Positions 26,034-34,283 of a DNA stretch of 64,000 nucleotides are shown here, piece by piece; positions within the stretch are counted from its first letter, which is position 1, and each line of letters opens with the position of its first letter. The DNA is from CAVQBL01 sp963710715 (GTDB lineage: Bacteria; Pseudomonadota; Gammaproteobacteria; DSM-16500). The translations under genes were made by a program, and so were the position numbers. The notes under the pieces are model-generated. The model worked only from the letters and a program-made list of their open reading frames with translations. It made no database searches and had not been told where the DNA came from. Where the stretch lies: positions 62,001 to 126,000 of the forward strand of contig CAVQBL010000002.1 of NCBI GenBank assembly GCA_963710715.1, in the 5' to 3' direction.

Positions 26034-26567
26034 ATGGATACCATTTTAATTTTTACGGATGCCGCAACATCATCAAAAATGAATATTGCAGTAGGAGCAT
26101 TCTTATGCCTAGATCAAAAACAAATACAGAATTATGTTGAATGTAGCACTGAAGATCTATACGCTAAATTAGCTGATCGTATTGTTTATCAAAAATATGC
26201 ATCTAAAAAATCAACTTGGTCAGAAATAAAAACTGCTATTGATTCTCTAAATTTTCTCCACAAAAATTCGGAATTCATTCGAAAAGTTGAAATTTACACC
26301 GACTGTCAAAGTCTTTGCGATTTATTGGGTCAAAGAAAAGAAAAATTACAAAAAAAAAATTTTCTAACCCGAACTGGTAAAATTCTTCAAAATGCAAATC
26401 TTTATAAAGAACTCTTTGCGATCGCTGAAAAATTTCAAATTCGAACTTTCAAAATAAAAGGTCATAATTTGATATCCTATCGTCTGACATTGCAAGAAAA
26501 AATATTCGCTATTCTAGATAAATGTAGTCGCAAAAGATTGCGATTTGTTTTGAGCAGCAAGAGTTGA
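26034..26567 (+). CDS. RNase H-fold protein
   Basis: 177 residues from ATG 26034; ATG 26007 inside dbpA is also in frame. The RNase H arrangement is visible: IFTDAA with Asp9, STWSEIKTAIDSL with Glu64, VEIYTDCQSL with Asp90, then KIKGHN with His144 and ILDKCSRKR with Asp162. This DEDD plus His layout fits a type 1 RNase H-like nuclease. It is shorter and more divergent than RnhA, so hydrolysis of RNA-DNA hybrids is plausible but not certain. It lies right behind dbpA, probably in one transcript. Confidence 0.7.
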   Translation: MDTILIFTDAATSSKMNIAVGAFLCLDQKQIQNYVECSTEDLYAKLADRIVYQKYASKKSTWSEIKTAIDSLNFLHKNSEFIRKVEIYTDCQSLCDLLGQRKEKLQKKNFLTRTGKILQNANLYKELFAIAEKFQIRTFKIKGHNLISYRLTLQEKIFAILDKCSRKRLRFVLSSKS

Positions 26568-27004
26568 AGAATAAGACCACCCCACTAACCCCAGAGCTTT
26601 GTTGCTCGGACATCAATAGAAGTCTGCTTTTTTACATCGAGGTTCTGGAGTTCAACATACAGTATCAGCGTAAAGAAGACAGGTTTGTCATGCTGGAACG
26701 TCAAGGTTCACGAATCATGCTAGATGAAATACGCAAGGATACCGCAAGCGAATCTTGCAGAACATGGATAGCAGGTCCGTTGGAAGTGCCCTTTGGCAGA
26801 GGAATAAATCTGGAAATAAAGACTGACAAGGTCGACGAGCTGTACGACCGCGTTCAAAATGCCAGAGCCAATGTCTTTTTGCCTATAGAAGAGAAATGGT
26901 ATCGCGCTAATGATGTCGAGATTGGCAAGCGTCAGTTCATAGTTCTAGATCCCGATGGTTATATGCTCCGCTTTTCTCAAGATATTGGGGAACGCAAAGT
27001 ATGA
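26564..27004 (+). CDS. Glyoxalase/bleomycin-resistance (VOC) family protein
   Basis: 146 residues from TTG 26564, overlapping the preceding stop (TTGA). Pattern of a bleomycin-resistance-type VOC protein: LCCSDINRSLLFYIEVLEF, then GINLEIKTDKVDELYDRV and RQFIVLDPDGYMLRFSQ. Members bind bleomycin-type drugs or act as metal-dependent lyases or dioxygenases. The end motif FxVxDPDGYxxRF is well preserved. GC content is a little higher than that of the upstream gene. Confidence 0.85.
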   Translation: MKNKTTPLTPELCCSDINRSLLFYIEVLEFNIQYQRKEDRFVMLERQGSRIMLDEIRKDTASESCRTWIAGPLEVPFGRGINLEIKTDKVDELYDRVQNARANVFLPIEEKWYRANDVEIGKRQFIVLDPDGYMLRFSQDIGERKV

Positions 27005-27131
27005 ATAAAAATCACACGACATCTGATACTCACTGTAATGATCAGGGTCTCCTAACATATATAGAGAAAAGTTTCATTCATTTTGTTGAACAAACAACCA
27101 AGGTAAAATAACATTCATTAAATGAATAATA

Positions 27132-27539
27132 TTACAGGCTATATTTTCCAACGCCGAATACCATAATGAATATTGCGCCGCCCATAATAGAAATATTTTT
27201 CATAAAATGATTTAACTGGTTTTGTATTTCGGCAGGTTCAATATAGGTCCAAAAGCGGTGGAAAATACATGTGGCGCCCAAGGTGAAACAGAAAATGAAA
27301 AACGCACCCCATTTTGCTTTCCAACCACTAATGATCATAAACCCAGCTAATAACTTTACAACAATAGTAAACACCAATAATACGTGTGGATAGGGTAAAC
27401 CAAAGCTACTCATATATTGGATACTTCTAGAAGCATAAAAAATTTTATTATATATTGCATCTTGAAAGGCAAAAACAGCCACAAATAAAATTCGAGCAAT
27501 TACCAGCGCTGAATTCTGTAGACTAGTTAATTCATTCAT
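27132..27539 (-). CDS. DoxX-like integral membrane protein
   Basis: 135 residues with four hydrophobic helices (ALVIARILFVAVFAFQ, HVLLVFTIVVKLLAGFMII, WGAFFIFCFTLGATCIF, GGAIFIMVFGVGKY). The Ar-x-L...F...G...K...Y arrangement and the KAKWGAxxxxxFTLGAT segment are DoxX-like. Function in bacteria is poorly defined. It follows a truncated gene on the same strand by 26 bp. Confidence 0.75.
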   Translation of the reverse strand: MNELTSLQNSALVIARILFVAVFAFQDAIYNKIFYASRSIQYMSSFGLPYPHVLLVFTIVVKLLAGFMIISGWKAKWGAFFIFCFTLGATCIFHRFWTYIEPAEIQNQLNHFMKNISIMGGAIFIMVFGVGKYSL

Positions 27540-27564
27540 TTAGTATATTCTCCAGTGACAATCA

Positions 27565-27843
27565 TTATCCCAATTGCTTCATAATGTCTTCTTTAAATGT
27601 ATTACCAAAAACAAAAATACCTTTTATTTTTGTCATATTATTTTGGAAAATGAATAAATCTAAAAATTTGGCAGAAACTTTTTCTCCTTTGGAATTTTTC
27701 CATGAATAATTAAAGTATGCTGCCATCATGTTTTGATCTAACTTGCCTTCGAAAATATTTATTAAGCTTGATTGTGGATTTGTAATTGTTTTAATGTTGG
27801 CTAACTGCATTGATGATAATGAACGTAACGATATGGTAAGCAT
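27565..27843 (-). pseudogene. Truncated NTF2/SnoaL-like protein
   Basis: The credible part is the C-terminal ~75 residues: NMMAAYFNYSWKNSKGEKVS, then LDLFIFQNNMTKIKGIFVFG. A beta-rich half with KFLDLFIFQN..KI..I is typical of the end of NTF2-like/SnoaL-like proteins. The N-terminal part is replaced by the inverted transposase remnant that begins near 27800, so the gene appears cut by that element. Confidence 0.45.
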
Positions 27844-27973
27844 GATTAAAGACGGCTCTATGATGACTTGGCGACGCCATATAAACTTGCATGGAAAATA
27901 TGATTTTAACCGGCAGTCAGTTAATGATTATCCATTTGATATGGCTAAAATATTATCATTGCGGGTGGCTTAA
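27800..27973 (+). pseudogene. tnpA: C-terminal remnant of a Tn3-family transposase
   Basis: The plus-strand frame (ORF from 27743) ends with RRHINLHGKYDFNRQSVNDY and a short tail. A W..HINxxGxYxF motif closes Tn3-family TnpA proteins. No catalytic part is present. It differs from the TnpA at 34284-37303 and so records an older, second Tn3-type insertion. Confidence 0.55.
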
Positions 27974-28097
27974 GCAAACGAATGATCCCCCATCCAATAG
28001 AATAATCCCCAAGCTTGATAAAACAGTTGAATAGATACAAAGTCCCTACTATGATGTTAGGGAAAATTTTTAATTCAATTACTAGAGGTAATCAGTT

Positions 28098-28310
28098 ATG
28101 TCAGCACGTGAAAAAGGGACGGTTAAGTGGTTCAACAATGAAAAAGGTTTTGGGTTTATTCAAAGAGAAAATGGTGGAGATGTGTTTGTGCACTTCAATG
28201 CTATTACTAGTGAGGGATACCGTTCTTTAGCAGAAGGGCAACATGTAGAGTTTACTGTTACACAAGGCAAGAAAGGGCTGCAAGCTGAGGATGTTACTGT
28301 TATAAAGTAA
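28098..28310 (+). CDS. Cold-shock protein (CspA family)
   Basis: 70 residues, canonical: GTVKWFNNEKGFGFI and VFVHFNAI. Start ATG 28098 follows AGAGGTAA. Single-stranded nucleic-acid chaperone. Closest in sequence to the copy at 63540-63755. The 5' region carries no long leader hairpin that I can identify. Confidence 0.93.
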   Translation: MSAREKGTVKWFNNEKGFGFIQRENGGDVFVHFNAITSEGYRSLAEGQHVEFTVTQGKKGLQAEDVTVIK

Positions 28311-28535
28311 TGCAATATTTTAAAAGGGAATACCTGACATGCAGTTTACAATTAGGGACGCAGCGATGCTACTTTAAAGTCCTTTAAAAATTATTTAGCT
28401 TACGCAGTAGTTTAGAAATTTAACCGCTACTAGATTGCTATGTCAATGTAAGTGTGAATCGCAGGCCGAATTAGGGTGGGATGCTGTGATCCATGTGGCC
28501 TAATACACACATTACAACACGGATAGATAAATACA

Positions 28536-29474
28536 ATGTTAGATAAAATTACCAACGATCAACATAAAGTCATTTGGATTGACTTATGCGATCCTACTCA
28601 ATCAGAGATCAATGAAGTTGAAAAAGAACTTGATCTTCATATTCCCTCACGCCATGAACTTGAAGAAATTGAGACTTCTAGCCGGTTACAATTTGTAAAT
28701 AATTTTATTAGAGTCAATTTACCTTCCATACTACATGTGGGTGCAGAAGAATGGCCTGCGCCTGTTGGCTTTATTCTGAATGCTAAGATTTTAATTACGA
28801 TTCGATTCCAAGATTTACCTTTTTTCGAGGCTGCTAAACAGGTTTTTCAGAACGACAAGCATAAAGGCGATTCAGCAGATGCCTTCACGCATATTTTAGA
28901 ACAAATGATTGAAGTGGGAGCGGATATTTTAGAGAAAACATCACATGACACTACGAATGCTTCACATGATATCTTCCGTCGTTATACACGTGTGAACAAA
29001 CGTATGAGTAAGCGTTCACAACCGCGCTTACGCACTCTTCTCTATAACTTAGGAAATTATGGAGAAAATCTATCACAAATACGGGCCATTCAATTAGGTT
29101 TACAAAGGATCATCCCTTTTGTCTTGGAAAATGGGCAGAGTTGGATGTCACAGACTGTGCAAACTCGTCTTAAAACGGTGTTGAAAGACTTAGAGTCTTT
29201 AATTGATTTTGAATTACATCTTGCCAATCGCGTCCAGTTCCTATTGGATGCCATTTTAGGCTTCACTAACACAGAGCAAAATGACATTTTCAAAGTCTTG
29301 ACTATAGTCTCTGTGATAGGTATACCACCCACCTTCATCGCAAGTTGGTACGGCATGAATTTTCATTTTATGCCAGAGTACGCCTGGACCCACGGCTATT
29401 TCTACGTCATTTTTCTAACCGTACTAAGTATTATCATTCCTTTCATCTGGTTCATCGCCCGCGGCTGGCTCTAA
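28536..29474 (+). CDS. corA: CorA-family magnesium/divalent cation channel
   Basis: 312 residues. Large cytosolic N-terminal domain, a long helix, and two C-terminal transmembrane helices with the signature YGMNF between them (the GMN selectivity loop). The final helix (YFYVIFLTVLSIIIPFIWFI) is followed by a short basic tail. Forms a pentameric Mg2+ (Co2+, Ni2+) channel in the inner membrane. Followed at 29566-29588 by a hairpin-forming TTCCCGTGCCGGGATTCC. Confidence 0.88.
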   Translation: MLDKITNDQHKVIWIDLCDPTQSEINEVEKELDLHIPSRHELEEIETSSRLQFVNNFIRVNLPSILHVGAEEWPAPVGFILNAKILITIRFQDLPFFEAAKQVFQNDKHKGDSADAFTHILEQMIEVGADILEKTSHDTTNASHDIFRRYTRVNKRMSKRSQPRLRTLLYNLGNYGENLSQIRAIQLGLQRIIPFVLENGQSWMSQTVQTRLKTVLKDLESLIDFELHLANRVQFLLDAILGFTNTEQNDIFKVLTIVSVIGIPPTFIASWYGMNFHFMPEYAWTHGYFYVIFLTVLSIIIPFIWFIARGWL

Positions 29475-29917
29475 AATATCCTGGATACGATTCATTAAGC
29501 CTTAATTTTTCTCATCATTTGCCCTTTGCTATATATTTCCTTGACGGCCAATAAGGTTCCCGTGCCGGGATTCCTTCCTAAATCCCACATAAGCTATCAT
29601 TGACTGTAAATATACTCATATTAAAAACAACCACATTTTTATGGTGAAAATAGCAAAAAACGCAGAATTCTCCATGTGTACCTGTATATATACTCATATA
29701 TAAAATAAATATAAAAGAAAATCATACGATGAAACCTAAATGCCTCTCATCTTAATTTCAAAAATCATATCAAATACAAGCAGTTAGGTCCCCTCGAGAT
29801 TGCTTTATTATTTTCGCTATATTTAATATTACCTTAATCTTGTTCGAGTATAATGCAAAATCAATCTTAATAATTCCCGATTTTAAGTATTACCAAATTC
29901 AGAAGAGCACCAACGCA
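29475..29917. other. Gene-free region with two short repeats
   Basis: Contains a hairpin around CCCGTGCCGGG (29570-29580) that shares 15 bases with the Tn3-type ends found later, and two related ~20-bp segments CTGTAwATATACTCATAT at about 29604 and 29682. A TATAAT at 29849-29854 may be the -10 box of the following gene. Confidence 0.4.
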
Positions 29918-31933
29918 ATGTTTCGACAGCAAATTAAATTAGACATTAGTGTCATTAATAGCGATACAGTAGTTAATCATCTAATTAACGAAAGATGCTC
30001 AGCAGCTCCTATCATCCCTGATTTAGTAGAAGAAAAAGCGGTGAAAAAACCTGAAGCATACAATAGGTTTCGGGATTTGGATGGTAAAGAAAAATTTAGA
30101 AAAAAATTTATTGATAAACTCACTGATGCACTTAGAAATTTATATTCTGAAAATGAAGCTGACAAACGCATCATAGAATTTAAAAACTTAGCTGAAAATA
30201 TGGAAAAAAATGGTGCTATAATTTTTGGCAACATGATTAATATAAAAAACTTTGAAGAACTTGTTAGTATGTATACTTCAAAATTATCAACTGATGGAAG
30301 CAAGAGTTGGATTCATTCATATATTAATTTAGGCAATCATCCTGATTTTATAACTAATGAAAATTTTAATGACGCATTTATACATCCATTACTTGTCGCA
30401 CTGATTTCTTACTCTGCTGGTGGTCCAATCAGATTGGTTGATGCGCGTGGAAAGGATGCTGAACCCTTAGCAGTTCAGGCACAAGATAATATGTTACATG
30501 TCGACAATACACCTTTTCGCAAGGAATATAAGATTATTCTCACATGGGAAAGAGGAAAAGCTAGCGGTCCAAAAGGACAAAATTTTGTTTTTATCCCTGG
30601 GACACACAAAGCAATACGAAATTGCAAAGTATCAAAAAATGGAGAAGCGTGGTCCACGGAGGATGGTTCTATTTTTACTTCAGAAAATGCGGTCCAGAAA
30701 ATATTTGATATACAAAAAAAGATTTTAGGACAATCTCCCGTCGTTGTTGAAGCAGCCCATCCAGAAATGCCACTCACAACAATATTTGAAGCGGGTGCTT
30801 TAGTGCATCACCGATATCGAACCAAAGAGAAAAATGTCCCGCGTAGCTGTGTTATCTTTGCGTTTCATCGAGCGCAAGATAATCCCGGCCAATTCTTGAG
30901 TCAAGAGCATGTGGATAAAGTAGCTGAAAAAAATAGCCTCTTATATCTTCTAATGACGAAACACAGTGAAAATACAGAAGATCGATTTATTAACGCTATT
31001 TTAGATAACGTGAAAATTATTGCTGATAAGATTGAAAATATCAATTCAAATAATGCTGGCACAGAAATAGTTACTTTTTCTACACGTGTATTAGATAAAG
31101 AGGAGCTAGAAAAATGGAAAGCAGCCGTGACAGCTGCGCCTACAGTAGAAGCAATAAAAATCAAGCAGGATTTCTTTCAGTTAGGAGACTCTATTTCACA
31201 TAATCTGCTAATAGAAATGGTTAGATATGACAAGCATGGCCCACTTGATCTTATTCTTTATAGTGATGGGCATGAAGAAATTCGCAAATGGGCGCGTAAT
31301 CGTATTAGAGAAATGCCTATTCAAAGACTAGAGGATCGCCTTAAAAAATTTGCAGAATGGGATTTAATTACTCACCCTAATGCCAATGATCTATTAACAC
31401 CACTTAAACTCAAAAATATTGCCGATGAATTAATTAAATTCATGGATAAATTGTCTATTGAAGTAAAAGAAAATGCTAAATTAGATACACAAGAAAAAAT
31501 TTCTAGAATTGATGCATATCGATCTGTGCGCCAATTAATTGATGACCTAGGTGAAGCAATATTACGCTGTACTTCGCGACAAACATTTTTGTCTACAAGT
31601 TTATTTTTGTTCTGGGCTAGTGATGAGTTATCTCGCTTATTAACGGGACATGATGAAAAGCCAGATCCAATATTGTTGGATATGAGTAGAAAATTATTTG
31701 CAAATTATATTGCGACTTACATTTTGATTACAAAACAAATAAAGCAAGAATTGATTTTATCAAAATCCAATGCACTTAACCAAAGCAGTGTTACATCTCT
31801 TTTTTCAGCCAACTTATCGTTGTTTAAAAAATATGTGGATACGCATCTTGAAGAACACAGACACGATGATCCTAAAGTACAACATGAATATGATAAAAGA
31901 TTTGGATTAACGTTGTATCGAAGTACAACCTGA
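29918..31933 (+). CDS. Large protein with PhyH-like 2-oxoglutarate oxygenase domain
   Basis: 671 residues from ATG 29918, chosen because TTG 29840 lies at a TATAAT promoter box. Residues ~90-320 carry the pattern of Fe(II)/2OG oxygenases of the phytanoyl-CoA type: MLHVDNTPF (His194 and Asp196, HxD), NFVFIPGTHKAIR, and ALVHHRYRTKEKNVPRS with a distal His near 297 and an Arg at 309 that could bind 2OG. The remaining ~350 residues are helical without recognised domains. No signal peptide. Substrate unknown; size and added helical domain suggest a lineage-specific, possibly translocated, protein. Confidence 0.55.
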   Translation: MFRQQIKLDISVINSDTVVNHLINERCSAAPIIPDLVEEKAVKKPEAYNRFRDLDGKEKFRKKFIDKLTDALRNLYSENEADKRIIEFKNLAENMEKNGAIIFGNMINIKNFEELVSMYTSKLSTDGSKSWIHSYINLGNHPDFITNENFNDAFIHPLLVALISYSAGGPIRLVDARGKDAEPLAVQAQDNMLHVDNTPFRKEYKIILTWERGKASGPKGQNFVFIPGTHKAIRNCKVSKNGEAWSTEDGSIFTSENAVQKIFDIQKKILGQSPVVVEAAHPEMPLTTIFEAGALVHHRYRTKEKNVPRSCVIFAFHRAQDNPGQFLSQEHVDKVAEKNSLLYLLMTKHSENTEDRFINAILDNVKIIADKIENINSNNAGTEIVTFSTRVLDKEELEKWKAAVTAAPTVEAIKIKQDFFQLGDSISHNLLIEMVRYDKHGPLDLILYSDGHEEIRKWARNRIREMPIQRLEDRLKKFAEWDLITHPNANDLLTPLKLKNIADELIKFMDKLSIEVKENAKLDTQEKISRIDAYRSVRQLIDDLGEAILRCTSRQTFLSTSLFLFWASDELSRLLTGHDEKPDPILLDMSRKLFANYIATYILITKQIKQELILSKSNALNQSSVTSLFSANLSLFKKYVDTHLEEHRHDDPKVQHEYDKRFGLTLYRSTT

Positions 31934-32070
31934 TTACAGATTTTTCTCCATCTTTTTTTTCTTGAGGTAATTATAAAAAGAACTTATAAAAAAGCACAAT
32001 ACTTTACGTGCTGAAGTTCGCAAAATCCTGCTTTAGAGATTTAACCCCTTTTTTAGTGAATCGGAGCTGG

Positions 32071-32105
32071 CCCAAGGGTACGGACGCTGCGACCAGGTGC
32101 CACTT
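32071..32105 (+). repeat. Dispersed ~35-bp repeat, copy 2
   Basis: CCCAAGGGTACGGACGCTGC and onward to GCCACTT; same length as the copy at 24056-24090 with four mismatches. Lies between convergent genes. Confidence 0.7.
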
Positions 32106-32148
32106 ATATCGCATTTGAGAGCCTCCCTGCATGGGGTGATTCTTATCT

Positions 32149-32613
32149 TCATAAACCGATCTCCATCACCGTTACAGGATGAGATTTAAATTCATCCATA
32201 CCGATTGTTTTCCACCCAAAGCGTTGATAATACGCTGTTATCGTGGGATCAAAAGCAAACAAATAAAGTTTTTCAAAGCCAAGCTCTTTTGCTTTCTCGA
32301 CTGTGACATCAAGCAGCATTTTACCAATCCCTTGTTTTTGATATTTTGGATCAACCACTAAACTCTCAATCCAAGGTCCTAAATCTGGTCGAACCTCATC
32401 ATTTAATTGCAATGTGCAAGAACCTACAGAAATTTCACCATATAGTGCAATATAAGTAAGAGGCATATCTCCGTTCAGTTCTTCATAATACAAAGATTCA
32501 ATTTCTTCAATTCCAATTTCTGGCATCCAGATTTTACCTAAAACTTCATACCAAATGTTTGAAAGCTCAGGTATGACTTCTGGATGGTTTTTCAGTAAAT
32601 CAATTTTGATCAT
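32149..32613 (-). CDS. GNAT-family N-acetyltransferase
   Basis: 154 residues with a clear acetyl-CoA-binding motif A: WIESLVVDPKYQKQGIGKML (Q-x-x-G-I-G), and motif B YLFAFDPTITAYYQRFGW. Substrate unknown; the length and YQRFGW end fit small-molecule or protein N-terminal acetyltransferases. Monocistronic by context. Confidence 0.88.
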   Translation of the reverse strand: MIKIDLLKNHPEVIPELSNIWYEVLGKIWMPEIGIEEIESLYYEELNGDMPLTYIALYGEISVGSCTLQLNDEVRPDLGPWIESLVVDPKYQKQGIGKMLLDVTVEKAKELGFEKLYLFAFDPTITAYYQRFGWKTIGMDEFKSHPVTVMEIGL

Positions 32614-32819
32614 AGATGGTCCTTCATTTTTAGCCGAGACGTCATTAAGTTAATTTTTATAGAAACGAAAACGTTCTTTTATGTTACCTGAGATGCAAGT
32701 TCAAATCAGCAAGAAAAGAAAGGCAAATAACGCTAATTAAAACGGTTAAAAATTCAAAGTTCATGATGTGGAGGTAATAAACCGTCCACTTAAGTCACAG
32801 AACCCCAGCTGCTACCACA

Positions 32820-32945
32820 CTAGGCGGGGTTACTGTGGGCGAAAATTCAGTAGTCGCAGCAGGAGCAGTTGTTACGAAGGATGTTCCTGCAAACAATTTT
32901 CCTGACTTCCAGATTTTCGTGGACAAAAAGTTAACACCCCAATAA
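32820..32945 (+). pseudogene. Remnant of a hexapeptide-repeat acetyltransferase
   Basis: The frame encodes LGGVTVGENSVVAAGAVVTK, then DVPANN and a short non-homologous tail. The GVTVGENSVVAAGAVVTKDVP motif is the left-handed beta-helix end of sugar/maltose O-acetyltransferases (LacA/Maa type). Everything upstream of the last coils is missing. Confidence 0.65.
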
Positions 32946-33017
32946 CGACGGGGCTTTCAAACTCTTTTTAGTGCGAAATCACGCACTAATGTGTAGTATG
33001 TCGGCGATTAAAATCAT

Positions 33018-33981
33018 GACTGGCTATCAAATAAAAATAGCCCTGAATTACAGTATATTGAGACAAAATGGGCTTCATTAATTTCTTTCAAACAAACGGC
33101 CAATTTGTTAAAAGACGTGTTGCCAGTGGGCGAAGCAGAAAATGCAGCAACAATCAGAAACCATCTACAGCGTATCACAAAAAGACAGGAAAGAGAATTA
33201 GCGGGAAAACCAGAATATATTTCTTGCTGTCAAAATGAGCTGGATAAATTGCCAAAGCCTGGGAAGCCAATCACTGTTGGAATCGATGGTGGATATTTAA
33301 AAAATTGGAAAAATAGAAATAACAATTTTGAAATTATCGCTGGAAAAACATTTTCAAAAACACAACCAGCAAATTACGTTTTTATCGGATGGTGCTGATA
33401 ATGTACGAGAGTTGCAATGTATGATGTATCCAGAATCAGAGCATATATTAGATTGGTTTCATATTGCTATGCGAATTACAGTATTGAATCAATTTGCAAA
33501 GGGCCTCATTCATTCTGACCAAAAAGTAGGACATGAACTCGAAAAGCATTTGGAAAGCACTAAGTGGTATTTGTGGCATGGCAATGTAGAAAAAGCGCTT
33601 GATCGCATTGAAGATTGTTATTTCATTTCAATTGATGATGAAATAAAATATCGCAATAAGAAAAAATTGATTAAGCATTTAGAAGAGTTTCAAACTTACA
33701 TTGAAAACAATTGTCACCTTATCACTAATTACGGTGAAAAGTGGCGATATGGCGAAACCATTTCAACCGCATTTGTTGAGTCAACGATAAACGAAGTAGT
33801 TGCAAAACGAATGGTGAAAAAACAACAGATGCAATGGACGCACACTGGAGCCCATTATCTTTTGCAAACAAGAACCGCGGTTTTAAATGATGAATTGCAT
33901 GAGCACTTTAGCAGATGGTTTCCTGGTTTTAATCTAAAAAATCAGGGGCATGAGTTCGGTGGAGGGCAGAAAGCAGCATGA
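33018..33981 (+). pseudogene. ISKra4-family transposase, truncated and frameshifted
   Basis: Two frames join to one transposase. The first (visible from ~33040: SPELQYIETKWASLISFK, then PITVGIDGGYLKNW) gives way near 33350-33380 to the second (QQITFLSDGADNVRELQ, EHILDWFHIAMRITVLNQF, STKWYLWHGN, FVESTINEVVAKRMVKKQQM, then GAHYLLQTRTAVLN). These blocks are typical of ISKra4 transposases. The N-terminal domain is missing and the shift makes it inactive. No inverted repeats were found at its borders. Confidence 0.75.
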
Positions 33982-34212
33982 TTTTTGTCAAGATGACCCC
34001 CAACTTTTTTATGGTCTCTTAATAGAAGACGTCCTAGTGCTTGGAAAGCCAAAATAAGTGTTCAGAGTCTTTTTTAAAAAGATCGGCGTGTGGGGTCATG
34101 GATGGATTAATTCTTGAGCGATCAAGACTCTCACTATGAGACACTATTGATTCAGTCAAAATGACTCTAGGATATATTGCTAAGTTATGCTCAGCTTCAA
34201 TAGCCTCTATAA

Positions 34213-34250
34213 CACCCCGTGCCGGGATTCGTTATGAAATCGGGCGTAGA
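34213..34250 (+). repeat. Left 38-bp terminal inverted repeat of the Tn3-family transposon
   Basis: Starts CACCCCGTGCCGGGATTCGT. Compared with the right end (38793-38830, inverted) it differs at only a few inner positions (GAAATCGGGCGTAGA against TAATTCGGGCATAAG). Confidence 0.85.
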
Positions 34251-34283
34251 AATGCATCTAGTGTAAAATTACTCGTCTTTTAA

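Noticed and set aside
29840..29917. TTG start extending the 2OG-oxygenase-like gene by 26 codons.
   Set aside because: The codon lies beside a TATAAT promoter box and has no ribosome site; ATG 29918 is preferred.
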